Source of the DNA: JAIWNK01 sp964453115
Lineage (GTDB): Bacteria; Chloroflexota; Anaerolineae; Anaerolineales; Anaerolineaceae
Direction: 5' to 3'
Length of the DNA stretch: 64,000 nucleotides
NCBI GenBank assembly: GCA_964453115.1
Contig: CAYVRT010000012.1
Coordinates: 1 to 64,000 of the forward strand
Shown here: positions 52,360 through 60,509 of the stretch, piece by piece
Numbering within the stretch: the first letter of the stretch is position 1
Layout of the letters: every line of letters starts with the position of its first letter
Notes under the pieces: model-generated
Told to the model about the DNA's origin: nothing
The model's input: the letters and a program-made list of their open reading frames with translations, nothing else
The model's database searches: none
Made by a program: the position numbers and the translations under genes

Positions 52360-53571
52360 TCAAATCGGCTGAGTTTGCAACAGAGCCAGGGCTTGCTGCA
52401 AGTGGTTGCGGTCGTGCTGCAAAATGAAGAGTGAAAGCTCAAGCATTGTGGTTGGGCCAAAGATGGCGTGTCGGGCGGGGCGTTTCCAATCTTCGGGTTG
52501 AAGGGTTTGCAACCAGGCGCTGAGGGTTGTGCGCTGTTCGGAAAACTGACGTAAGGCAAGCAGTCCATTTTGTGCTTGATAATTGCGCTCGCTTGCCCAC
52601 ACATCGCTGACGATACCGGCAAGGAAGGGGTTCTGTTCGGCCAGGACTTTTTGCAGGCGGGGCAGGTTGACTTCAACATCCAGGTCGCGTAGGTGATAGA
52701 TGATCTCGGTCAGGCTCCATTCGTTGGCAGCTGGGCGATGCTGCCATGCCTGGGCGGAAAGACCAGCGCACAGGCTATCCAGAGCGGCAGGGATGGCCTT
52801 GAGCAGCGGGGGGACGGTGCGGCGCGAGTCGAAGGCTGGTTTTTCGGCCTGTTCTTCAACGATTTCGAGCCAGGCAGGAATTTGTTCCAGCGAGCCTGAC
52901 CCGCTGATGGCGCCGCTGGTTGGGGCTGGAACGGTGCTTTGGTCTTTGTTGAGGTAGAAGGTGGAAAATTGCAACCGGGCAGTGGGGAGAATGTCATCCG
53001 ACAGGTTGTTGCCGATCATGACAAAGCGGTCTTCAGGCCAGCCAAGTTGGGCTAGAATTTCACAATAATAGGCCGGGTTGGGCTTGCAGAAGTGGAAGGT
53101 TTCGTAGGAGCTGATGAGGGCAAAGGGGTAGGCGTCTGGGCGCAGGCCGGCCCAATCCAGTCGCTGCAGGATGGCAGTGCGAGGGAAGAGCGGGTTTGTG
53201 GCAATGACAACACGATAGCCGCGCTGAAAGGCCTGTTCAACCAGGCGGATGGCAGCAGGGCGCGGTTGGGTGAGGGAGCGCAAGCCGGGGAACTGTGTGG
53301 CGTAGAATTCGGCGATGCGGTCAGAGAGTGCTTCTTTCTCCAGTCCCAGTGGGGTGTAGAAGTTGGCGTCAAAAGTATCTTGCAGGGTGCCGAGAGCTGT
53401 GTCCTTGCTCAGCATGGCATGAACTGCTTTTGACATTTGGTGCAGCATGGCGTCGGGAGCGACAAATTGGCGCAGGAATTCGGCCAGGCGCTGTAAATAG
53501 ACCTTTTGAAACTGGTCTATGTCGTTGGAGAGCAGGGTATCATCCAGGTCGAGCAGGAGGGTGAGGGTCAT
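52360..53571 (-). CDS. HAD-family hydrolase fused to DinB-like domain
   Basis: The protein has 403 residues. Residues 1-225 are a HAD phosphatase: LLLDLDDTLLSN (nucleophile Asp8, acid/base Asp10), VVIATNPLFPRTA (motif II), HFCKPNPAYY (Lys) and MIGNNLSDDI (motif III). Residues about 260-403 match a DinB-like four-helix bundle: WSLTEIIYHLRDLDVEVN and LFILQHDRNHLQQALAL, whose His residues could bind a metal. DinB-like enzymes act on thiols or related small molecules. The ATG overlaps the preceding stop (ATGA), so it is coupled to the Cys-rich protein. The pairing is unusual. Confidence 0.82.
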   Translation of the reverse strand: MTLTLLLDLDDTLLSNDIDQFQKVYLQRLAEFLRQFVAPDAMLHQMSKAVHAMLSKDTALGTLQDTFDANFYTPLGLEKEALSDRIAEFYATQFPGLRSLTQPRPAAIRLVEQAFQRGYRVVIATNPLFPRTAILQRLDWAGLRPDAYPFALISSYETFHFCKPNPAYYCEILAQLGWPEDRFVMIGNNLSDDILPTARLQFSTFYLNKDQSTVPAPTSGAISGSGSLEQIPAWLEIVEEQAEKPAFDSRRTVPPLLKAIPAALDSLCAGLSAQAWQHRPAANEWSLTEIIYHLRDLDVEVNLPRLQKVLAEQNPFLAGIVSDVWASERNYQAQNGLLALRQFSEQRTTLSAWLQTLQPEDWKRPARHAIFGPTTMLELSLFILQHDRNHLQQALALLQTQPI

Positions 53572-53906
53572 GAGTTGTTTTTGTTGAAGGACGGAGGCAG
53601 GGGGTGGCATTCACCGCAGCCAATTTCAGGTTGGGTGACGCGTTGGAGTGTTTTTTTGCAAACAGCAACAATTTTGACATGTCGTTTGCCCAGGCCCAAA
53701 AAGCCGCGCTCGATGTGAGCATCCAGGACGAGGTTAGGGCAGGCATTGGCGCGCAAAATGCCCGGTACCGGGCAGGTCTTACAGAGGTCAGCCGTCCATT
53801 GGTTGGCAGCCCCGCGATTTTCAAGCAGGCGGCATTCTTCCAGGTCGCGCCCACGGTGATAATCGCCATAAAAATACGGGCATTCAAAACCAGCAGGAGT
53901 GCGCAT
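53568..53906 (-). CDS. Cys-rich hypothetical protein, possible metal or Fe-S binding
   Basis: The protein has 112 residues with nine Cys: FECPYFYGDYHRGRDLEECRLLE, CKTCPVPGI, ANACPNL, VAVCKKT and GCGECHP. The spacing suggests a zinc or Fe-S protein; the centre (RHVKIVAVCKKT) looks like a beta strand. I recognise no named family. There is no clear ribosome-binding site before the ATG. Its stop overlaps the start of the HAD-DinB gene, so the two products probably work together. Confidence 0.7.
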   Translation of the reverse strand: MRTPAGFECPYFYGDYHRGRDLEECRLLENRGAANQWTADLCKTCPVPGILRANACPNLVLDAHIERGFLGLGKRHVKIVAVCKKTLQRVTQPEIGCGECHPLPPSFNKNNS

Positions 53907-53913
53907 GGCAAAA

Positions 53914-53940
53914 GACCAGAGGGGAGGGCAAATTCCCCTC
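53914..53940 (-). terminator. Weak hairpin after efp
   Basis: On the minus strand GAGGGG / CCCCTC (53935-53940 with 53919-53924) with a 10-base loop, then TGGTCTTT. Low-energy candidate between efp and the Cys-rich gene. Confidence 0.35.
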
Positions 53941-53953
53941 CGGCAATCGCTCC

Positions 53954-54517
53954 CTATTTGGTCACACGGGTAACGTATTGTCCAGTGCGGGTATCTACAC
54001 GGATGACATCACCCTGGTTGACGAACATGGGGACTTCAACTTCGGCCCCGGTTTCGACTCGGACGCGTTTGGTGACGCCGGTGGCAGTGTCGCCGCGCAC
54101 AGCGGCATCGGCCTGAACGATTTTCAGGTCAACCGAGGTGGGCAGTTCAATGTCAATGGCTTCTTCTTTGTAAAAGGTCAGTTTGACCTGCATTTCTTCC
54201 TTCAAAAACCCGGCAACGTCTTCAATGACATCACGACGGATGGGGTATTGCTCATAGGTTTCAATGTCCATGAAGTAATACAGTTCACCATCGTTGTAGA
54301 GGTATTGGGCGTTGTGAAAGTCCAGGCGGACATCCTGAACACCGGTGCCGGAGTTGAAGGTCTTTTCAATTGTGGCGCCAGTGAGCAGGTTGCGAGCTTT
54401 GATGCGGATGGTTGCGTTGCCACGACCGGGTTTGTTGTGACTGTATTCCAGCACGCGGAATAAGTTGCCATCCAGCTCGAAGGTGACGCCCTTGCGAAGA
54501 TCGTTTACATCAATCAT
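53954..54517 (-). CDS. efp: Elongation factor P
   Basis: The protein has 187 residues in three beta-barrel domains and relieves ribosome stalling at Pro-Pro. KPGRGNATIRIKARNLLTG contains the tip loop, with Arg32 where E. coli has the modified Lys34, as in Thermus EF-P. FVNQGDVIRVDTRTGQYVTRV ends the family pattern. The ATG follows GGAAAG. A near-consensus promoter lies upstream. Several window proteins hold PP and PPP runs (PD40 protein, M23 lipoprotein), which would need this factor. Confidence 0.95.
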   Translation of the reverse strand: MIDVNDLRKGVTFELDGNLFRVLEYSHNKPGRGNATIRIKARNLLTGATIEKTFNSGTGVQDVRLDFHNAQYLYNDGELYYFMDIETYEQYPIRRDVIEDVAGFLKEEMQVKLTFYKEEAIDIELPTSVDLKIVQADAAVRGDTATGVTKRVRVETGAEVEVPMFVNQGDVIRVDTRTGQYVTRVTK

Positions 54518-54558
54518 ACTTCTTTCCTTTTTCTTGCTTTTAGATTTTAACAGGCCTG

Positions 54559-54587
54559 ATTATAGCGCAGGCTATGCTGGGTGACAA
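54559..54587 (-). promoter_or_regulatory. Promoter of efp
   Basis: On the minus strand TTGTCA (54582-54587), 17 bases, TATAAT (54559-54564). About 35 bases of leader precede efp. Confidence 0.78.
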
Positions 54588-54601
54588 GATGGAAACAGCG
54601 G

Positions 54602-55672
54602 TCAGGGGGCTGGGGTGAGGCCGGCGTTGCTGCTTGTGAGGGGCAGGCCCAAAGAGAATTCGCCAGGAGCGCGAAAGGAGAAGTATGTGATTGTGCCGGG
54701 TTGAATGGTGAGGGGGTAGAAGTATTCCTGGTCGGCATGGACGAAGTGTAGAAGATAGTCTCCAGCGGGCAGATCGCCGCGCGCCAGGTTCTCGCGCAGC
54801 GCTGGTTCGCTATAGGTGCGCCCGGCATAGGTGCGGGCGGGGTATTGTTCGCCAGTGGATTGATGGATGAGTTCGATATCCAGGCTGGTGATTGGGTCGT
54901 CATCCTCTTCAAGCATGCGTCCGGCAAGGACGCCCATGCCAAGTGGTGGTGTGACCCACAGCTCGGGGTTTTGGAAGGAGCCGTAGCGCCCGCCAACGCG
55001 CACTTCAAAATGCAGGTGTGGCCCGGTGGTGGCGCCGGTGTTACCAACCAGGCCCAGTTGCGTGCCGGTTTCGGCACGTTGGCCGCGCTGGACATCAATC
55101 CGGTCCATGTGCCCGTAGACGGTGTAGAGTGCTTCGCCGCGATAGCCAAAATCGTGCAAAATCATGACGGCCAGGCCGTAGGGGTCAGCAGGGTCATCTT
55201 TTCCAAGCTGCAATCCATAGCCGGTGAAGACAACTTTGCCAGGCCCGGCAGCCAGGACGGGGGAACCGCGCTGTGCATCAATATCAACCCCAATGTGAAC
55301 CACATTTTCCAGGCCAGGAAAGTAATAGCCATAGCGATAATCACCGAGCGGCCAGTTTACGGTATCTACGGCGATGGGGCGGGTAAAGTAGAAATGGTCG
55401 AGCGGGCCGATGGCAAGGGGGGCTTCGTAGAGCGGGGGACGCCAGAGAGAATCGGGTGCATCGGGGGTGGCAAATTCGACGCGCAGTGGTGGTTCGTTAA
55501 GTTGGGCCTGTGGGGTGGCGCGGGCAATGGTTGGTAACTGGATGGGTGTGCCCAGGGTTGCGGGCAGGATGGGGGAAGGGCTTGGTTGGGGGGGGGCCTG
55601 GTTGGGGGTTGGGAGCGGCTGACAGGCGGCTAAAAAGAAGAGCAAGAGGGTGAGCAAACGGAGAGCTTTCAT
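54602..55672 (-). CDS. M23 family peptidase lipoprotein
   Basis: The protein has 356 residues. Signal peptide with lipobox FLAAC (Cys17), then a Pro-rich linker. The LytM/M23 domain has VVHIGVDIDAQRGSPV (zinc His and Asp) and ATTGPHLHFEVR (HxH); a C-terminal domain of about 100 residues is unassigned. It likely cuts cell-wall peptides or cross-links outside the membrane. The ATG overlaps the PD40 stop (ATGA), so both are made together. Confidence 0.9.
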   Translation of the reverse strand: MKALRLLTLLLFFLAACQPLPTPNQAPPQPSPSPILPATLGTPIQLPTIARATPQAQLNEPPLRVEFATPDAPDSLWRPPLYEAPLAIGPLDHFYFTRPIAVDTVNWPLGDYRYGYYFPGLENVVHIGVDIDAQRGSPVLAAGPGKVVFTGYGLQLGKDDPADPYGLAVMILHDFGYRGEALYTVYGHMDRIDVQRGQRAETGTQLGLVGNTGATTGPHLHFEVRVGGRYGSFQNPELWVTPPLGMGVLAGRMLEEDDDPITSLDIELIHQSTGEQYPARTYAGRTYSEPALRENLARGDLPAGDYLLHFVHADQEYFYPLTIQPGTITYFSFRAPGEFSLGLPLTSSNAGLTPAP

Positions 55673-57576
55673 GGTTTGGCTGTTGGGGGCGGGGGCGTCC
55701 AGGTGGGGCGCAGGGTGGTGCTAGGGATGGGCGTGGGGGTTTGCGTTGGTGGGGCAGGTGTGTGGGTGCGTGCCAGGCGCAGGGTGGCGGTTGGGGTGGG
55801 GATGATGGGTGTGGGTGTGTAGGTGGGGATGAAGGTTGGGGTGGAGAGTGCTTCAGGTGGGTATAGCTCGGCCATGGCTGCTGACCAACTCAGGCCATTG
55901 GTAAAGGCTAATTGATTGAAGCGTGCAGCAGGGTAGAAGCTGCGCCAGTTACGCAACGCTGGCAGGCGCTGCCAGCCGCTGCGTTGGGCCAGGTCGGTCA
56001 GGTCAATCCAATATCCAGCCGGGATGGGGTTGATGCGTCCACCTTGCTCATAGGCTTTGGGGTCGCCGCTGAAGCGGGCGTTCAAATCCCAGGGTGATTG
56101 GGTAAGGGGGATGCCCTGGGAACCGTCCTGGTAACGCGCTTTGAGGTAAACGCGCCAGAAGGTTTGTCCATCAAATTCCTCCCGCATGACAACCATCCAG
56201 CCTGCCTGTTGGGCGAGTGGGTTGAACGCGATGGCGCGCCCAGTGTAGAGCCAGTCTTCGTAGATACTGGGGGTGGGCGGCTCGGTCAGCGGCAGGTAGG
56301 CGTTTTCCAGGTTGAGGAGCAGGTCCCAGCCGGTTTGTTCCGCAATCAACTGTCGCAAGGCAATGAATGCTTCATCGGCGGCATCGTGCAGGAAGGGGTA
56401 CGGGGCATTGACATCTTGTATAGGAACAATGCCGTAGCGTCCAAGGGGAGCAACCGGGAAAAGGGTCAGCACAGGCTGATAGGGGATAGGTTGTGGCGGT
56501 TGGATGGCTTGTGGGAGGAGCAGGTTTTGTCCATTGCCAGACATACGCTGCCAATCCAGCCCGGCAATTTGGCCGGGGAGGGGCAGGGGGGGCAGGACAA
56601 TGCGTGCATCGCTGATTTGATAGGCAGTCAGCAGGGTTTGGTTGGGGTCCTGAATTCCAGTCAGGAGAATATCTCCCTGGGGGCTGAATGCAGGCCAATC
56701 GCCGCGCCCAAGCAGACGAGCGGTTTTAATGTCGGTATCGGTTTGCCAAAGCCAAATTTGGCGCCGCCCGTCTTTATCAGAAGACCAGGCCAGCCAGCGG
56801 CCATCGGGTGACCAAACAGGGTGATTTTCCTGAGCATCGCTGCTGTTGGTGAGGTTGAGGAAGCGCTGGTCATTGCTGTTCAGGTCAGCCAACCAGATAT
56901 CGGCATTGCCAGAGCGGGTGGAGATAAATGCAATTTGCCGTCCGCCGGGCGACCATGCCGGGGAGAAATCGGGTGCGGGATCATCTGTGAGGGGAATGGG
57001 CTGATCGGGAGAATTGACGTTGCTGAGCCATAGTTCCAGGTTGTTGTTGAACCAGGTTTCATAGACCAGCCATTGGTTATCGGGTGACCAGGATGGGCTG
57101 CCCTCATAGCCTGGGGTATCGCTAAGCTGCACCTGAACACCGCTGGTAACATCGAGCAGGTAGAGATTCCAGTAACCGTTACGACGTGAGGTGTAGGCAA
57201 TGCGTGTGCCGTCGCTGCTGATTGCGGGGTTGAGGTCATCCCAGGCATTGTTGGTGATGCGGGTGAGCGGGAAGAGCTGTGGATGGTAGGCAAACAGGTG
57301 TTGGTGATAGCCATCACTGAGTGAAAGCAGGATGGCACCTTGTTCCTGTAGCTCAACTGGAATGGGAAGGGTGGCAATGGGTTGGGGTGTGGCGGATGGT
57401 AGTGGGCTGGAGAGGGGTTCGGGCTGGGTTTGCTCGGTGAGGTCGGCTGGTTGCGTGGTGGGGGCTGGGGCGGGTTGGGTGAGCTGATAGGCAACGTAAC
57501 CGCTAGATGCAAGCAGGAAGAGGAGCAGGGCTGCCGCCAGCAAACGCAGAGTCTTTTTGAGGGGAGCGGTTTTCAT
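55669..57576 (-). CDS. Membrane-anchored TolB-like PD40 beta-propeller protein
   Basis: The protein has 635 residues. One N-terminal membrane helix (TLRLLAAALLLFLLASS) then a Pro/Thr linker. Five PD40/WD-like repeats are visible, such as NPAISSDGTRIAYTSRRNG, PSWSPDNQWLVYE, SPAWSPGGRQIAFIS and HPVWSPDGRWLAWSS. A C-terminal domain of about 230 residues is unassigned and the chain ends in a Pro/Thr-rich tail. Without other Tol-Pal genes it is a propeller of unknown partner. It is co-translated with the M23 peptidase, so the two probably act together at the cell wall. Confidence 0.85.
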   Translation of the reverse strand: MKTAPLKKTLRLLAAALLLFLLASSGYVAYQLTQPAPAPTTQPADLTEQTQPEPLSSPLPSATPQPIATLPIPVELQEQGAILLSLSDGYHQHLFAYHPQLFPLTRITNNAWDDLNPAISSDGTRIAYTSRRNGYWNLYLLDVTSGVQVQLSDTPGYEGSPSWSPDNQWLVYETWFNNNLELWLSNVNSPDQPIPLTDDPAPDFSPAWSPGGRQIAFISTRSGNADIWLADLNSNDQRFLNLTNSSDAQENHPVWSPDGRWLAWSSDKDGRRQIWLWQTDTDIKTARLLGRGDWPAFSPQGDILLTGIQDPNQTLLTAYQISDARIVLPPLPLPGQIAGLDWQRMSGNGQNLLLPQAIQPPQPIPYQPVLTLFPVAPLGRYGIVPIQDVNAPYPFLHDAADEAFIALRQLIAEQTGWDLLLNLENAYLPLTEPPTPSIYEDWLYTGRAIAFNPLAQQAGWMVVMREEFDGQTFWRVYLKARYQDGSQGIPLTQSPWDLNARFSGDPKAYEQGGRINPIPAGYWIDLTDLAQRSGWQRLPALRNWRSFYPAARFNQLAFTNGLSWSAAMAELYPPEALSTPTFIPTYTPTPIIPTPTATLRLARTHTPAPPTQTPTPIPSTTLRPTWTPPPPTAKP

Positions 57577-57666
57577 GTGGGCGTCTGAAAGCCTTTCAAC
57601 CGGGTGGGGTGCAGGGATGCACGGCCCGTTGCTTTAGTTTACCATAGATGCAGGGGGAATGGCTTT

Positions 57667-58011
57667 TCAGGCTTGCGGTGCTTCAAACTGGAATGAGATG
57701 GAATGTTCGTCCTGTACATCGCTTCCTTCATAATAGAGCCGGGCGGTGAGGGTGTGCGGGGCAGCGGGTTGTGCGGGTTGACGGAGGTGCATGGTGAAGA
57801 GCAGGTCGGGCATGGCGGTTTCGATGATGAAGACGCGAGCAACTTCTTCGCCGGTTGAGTTCAGGACGATGCATTCCAGGCTGGGGTTTTGTTGGAACGG
57901 GGTGATGGAGATGCGCACGCGCAGGCGGCGGCCATCTGTTTGTGGCTCAGCGGATAGGTTGAGCAGGCGCACTGCTTCGGGGGGTAAGGCATCCTCACGG
58001 GGTAGGGGCAT
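57667..58011 (-). CDS. Hypothetical beta-rich protein
   Basis: The protein has 114 residues; I recognise no family. Alternating hydrophobic pattern (LRVRISITPF, CIVLNSTGEEVARVFII, TLTARLYY, HSISFQFEA) suggests a small beta sandwich. AAGGA lies 9 bases before the ATG, which supports a real gene. It lies downstream of a terminator, so it may be made only by read-through or from an unseen promoter. Confidence 0.65.
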   Translation of the reverse strand: MPLPREDALPPEAVRLLNLSAEPQTDGRRLRVRISITPFQQNPSLECIVLNSTGEEVARVFIIETAMPDLLFTMHLRQPAQPAAPHTLTARLYYEGSDVQDEHSISFQFEAPQA

Positions 58012-58031
58012 ATCATCTTCCTTTGATGATG

Positions 58032-58065
58032 AAAAAGCAAGGGGGGCAGAAAACTGCCCCCTTGC
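58032..58065 (-). terminator. Intrinsic terminator after DUF1015 gene
   Basis: GC-rich stem (58037-58049 with 58054-58065, one bulged G), 4-base loop and T-run (58032-58036) on the minus strand. Confidence 0.85.
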
Positions 58066-58078
58066 GGAGCTTTGAAAT

Positions 58079-59395
58079 TCAGGCGATGGAGCGGCATTCC
58101 ATGTAGAAGCGCTTTTCAATTGCCTCGCCCATCGAGAAAGTTTTGCGTGGCAGAGCGCCATCCAGTAAAACGGTTTTGAACAGGTCATGCTTGGGCATGG
58201 CTGGCAAATAAAACCCGAGGTGACCGGGTTTTTGTCCCAATTCACACAGCACATCCTGTCCGTGAACATAATCAATCTTGCCCGCTCCACCCGTCTTGAG
58301 CCAGGCATCCAGGAAGGTTTGCAGGGTGCCAACTGGCAAATTGGAGGAGGGGTTGGTAACGAATGCGACCTGATAGCCCTGAGGTGTGACGATGCCGAAG
58401 GCCTGTTCTCTGCCGGTTTGTGCATGGACTGTGGTTGTCATGGCAGCGGCTGTTGGTGCGGTTTGCAGGCGCAACGAGTGGCCAAAATGGGCTGTGAGGG
58501 CAGTGTGCAGATCTTCTTTGACATCAAACAGGACGCGATGAATGGGTTCAAATTCCAGGCCCTCATCGTGGACGTTTTCAAGCTCAATCAGGGCGTAGCG
58601 TGCTGGATGATCCATGCCAACTTGCGGCTTGAGCTGTTCCCAGATGGATTTGGCAGTGGCGAGCGAGTGGTTGCCATCGCCAACAGCGAATAACAACACG
58701 CCCAGGTCGTCACCCACGCCGTAGCGTTGCTGAAAGAAGTGAGGGTTGGCGAGCGCTTCCAGCGCGCTGACAACTTGCTGTTCGAGGGCCGCGTTGTTGA
58801 TATGCCAGCCGCGCAAATGTCCGCTGCCGAGCATCAATTCAAAATCATAGACCTGTTGCAGGGAACTGCTTGCGGCAGCGATTGGCTCAATGACGGTCTT
58901 TTGGGGGTCGTCAATCAGCACCAGAATGTGTGGCAGTTCCAACGGGGCGCCCTGACGAATGCGGATGCGCGGTGGTAAGCGGTCGAGGATGGTTCCTTCG
59001 GTGGCGCGCACCAGGGTTTGAGAGCCTTTGTTGAAGTTGTAGTGTTCCAGGTCGAGTGCAAGCATGAGACCGTGCCTGGTTTTGCCAGCGACACTGCGTT
59101 CAACATAAATCAGTCCTTCACGGCGCACAAGCAGGCCTTCCTTCAGGTAATGTTGCATGGTGTGCTGCGTGGTATGGATGCGCTCGGTTTCGGCGGGGGT
59201 GCCAAGCATGACCTCTGGTAGAATCATGTGATAGGTGGAAGGAGAACTGCCGACGTGTTCGGCGACTGATTGCCAGTATTCAGGCTGAGAGGTGAACTGA
59301 TCGCAGGCGATGACAGCCCACTTGTTCAGGTCTGTGCCAGGGGCAGGCAGGAGAATATCGGCAACTTGAATGCCAACACTGGAATAATTTTTCAT
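58079..59395 (-). CDS. DUF1015 family protein, SerK-like
   Basis: The protein has 438 residues. VIACDQFTSQPEYW, HMILPEVMLG and the characteristic VGDGNHSLATAKSIWE are DUF1015 motifs. The family shares a ParB-like nucleotide-binding fold; archaeal SerK phosphorylates free L-serine with ADP and SbnI with ATP. Whether this one is a serine kinase is not proven. It has a putative extended -10 box (59437-59442) and follows degV; a strong terminator ends its transcript. Confidence 0.85.
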   Translation of the reverse strand: MKNYSSVGIQVADILLPAPGTDLNKWAVIACDQFTSQPEYWQSVAEHVGSSPSTYHMILPEVMLGTPAETERIHTTQHTMQHYLKEGLLVRREGLIYVERSVAGKTRHGLMLALDLEHYNFNKGSQTLVRATEGTILDRLPPRIRIRQGAPLELPHILVLIDDPQKTVIEPIAAASSSLQQVYDFELMLGSGHLRGWHINNAALEQQVVSALEALANPHFFQQRYGVGDDLGVLLFAVGDGNHSLATAKSIWEQLKPQVGMDHPARYALIELENVHDEGLEFEPIHRVLFDVKEDLHTALTAHFGHSLRLQTAPTAAAMTTTVHAQTGREQAFGIVTPQGYQVAFVTNPSSNLPVGTLQTFLDAWLKTGGAGKIDYVHGQDVLCELGQKPGHLGFYLPAMPKHDLFKTVLLDGALPRKTFSMGEAIEKRFYMECRSIA

Positions 59396-59436
59396 GGAGC
59401 CTCACCTTATTTTATGGAAAGAGTTTTGATGAAGCT

Positions 59437-59442
59437 ATTGTA
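59437..59442 (-). promoter_or_regulatory. Possible extended -10 box of DUF1015 gene
   Basis: TGGTACAAT on the minus strand, 41 bases before the ATG at 59395. No clear -35 box. Confidence 0.4.
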
Positions 59443-59475
59443 CCAGACTCAATGCCGGGTGGATATTGAGGATAC

Positions 59476-60333
59476 TCACATCCCGGCTGTGAAGGTCAGT
59501 CCAACGCAGCCGGGGCCGGTGTGAACGCCAATAACGGGGCTGACATCGGCAATGGCTGTTTGGTTGACGGCCGTCAGGCTAAAGCGGGCGCGGGCCTTTT
59601 CGAGCAGAGCTTCGGCCATTTCGGGCCCGGCGGCATGGACGGCGGCTAGATGAATGGGGGTACGTGCGCCAACGCGTTGCTCAATCAGGTCCAGAAGGCG
59701 TTCGGTGGCTTTGCTCATGGTGCGGATGCGTTCGACGGCTTCAATGCGTCCGCCGCGCAGTTCAAGCAGAGGTTTGAGGTTGAGTGCCGTACCGAGGAAG
59801 GCGGCTGCGCCGCCAATTCGTCCACCACGGTGCAGAAATTCGAGCGTGTTGACGGCAAAAATGATGCCGCTGTTGTGGCATGCCTGCTCAGCAAGGATTT
59901 TGCATTCCTGTAAGGTGGCGCCCTGTTCAGCGGCGCGAGCGGCAATCAGCACTGGGTAGCCCATGCCCATCGAGGTCAGCTGTGAATCAATGATTTCGAT
60001 TGGGGCATTGGGTAGCATGTTGCGCGCTTGTTGGGCAGAATCAACGGTGCCAGAGAGTTTGGAGGAGATGTGAACGCTAAGAATTTGGTACCCCTGGCTG
60101 AGTAACTTCTCATAAACCCCTTTGAAGGCAGCCGGGGAGGGTTGCGAAGTGGTAGGCAGGGTACGGGTTGTTTGCAGGCGTTGGTAAAATTGGGCGGGCT
60201 GAATATCCACTCCGTCACGTTGCGTTTCATCTCCCCAAATGACTTGCAAGGGAACGGTTTCAATGGTGGCTTGCTTGCTCAGTTCGGCGGGAATGTAGGC
60301 GGTGCTGTCGGTTACAAGTGCTACTTTGGACAT
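59476..60333 (-). CDS. DegV family fatty-acid-binding protein
   Basis: The protein has 285 residues. VALVTDSTAYIPAEL, TSQPSPAAFKGVYEKL, SVHISSKLSGTVDSAQQA and IIFAVNTLEFLHRGGRIGGAAAFLGTALNLKPLLEL match DegV/FakB, which present a bound fatty acid to the kinase FakA. No fakA gene is in the window. AGGAG stands 6 bases before the ATG at 60333. Confidence 0.92.
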   Translation of the reverse strand: MSKVALVTDSTAYIPAELSKQATIETVPLQVIWGDETQRDGVDIQPAQFYQRLQTTRTLPTTSQPSPAAFKGVYEKLLSQGYQILSVHISSKLSGTVDSAQQARNMLPNAPIEIIDSQLTSMGMGYPVLIAARAAEQGATLQECKILAEQACHNSGIIFAVNTLEFLHRGGRIGGAAAFLGTALNLKPLLELRGGRIEAVERIRTMSKATERLLDLIEQRVGARTPIHLAAVHAAGPEMAEALLEKARARFSLTAVNQTAIADVSPVIGVHTGPGCVGLTFTAGM

Positions 60334-60417
60334 GGGAACTCCTGAAAAAGGGTAAAAATAATTCGATTTTGCTATGCTTAACCCTGATGAGGTAAAAAAG
60401 TTTCTTTGTTGCAAACC

Positions 60418-60446
60418 TTGACCGTTCGCATGTTACAGGCTAAAAT
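60418..60446 (+). promoter_or_regulatory. Promoter of ffh
   Basis: TTGACC (60418-60423), 17 bases, TAAAAT (60441-60446). The leader to the ffh GTG is about 57 bases without a clear ribosome-binding site. Confidence 0.7.
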
Positions 60447-60509
60447 CAAAAACTGCGTGTGCTGGGCATTCTGGCGCGCGAGGTTGTTATTCTGTTTGCA
60501 GGTTAAATC

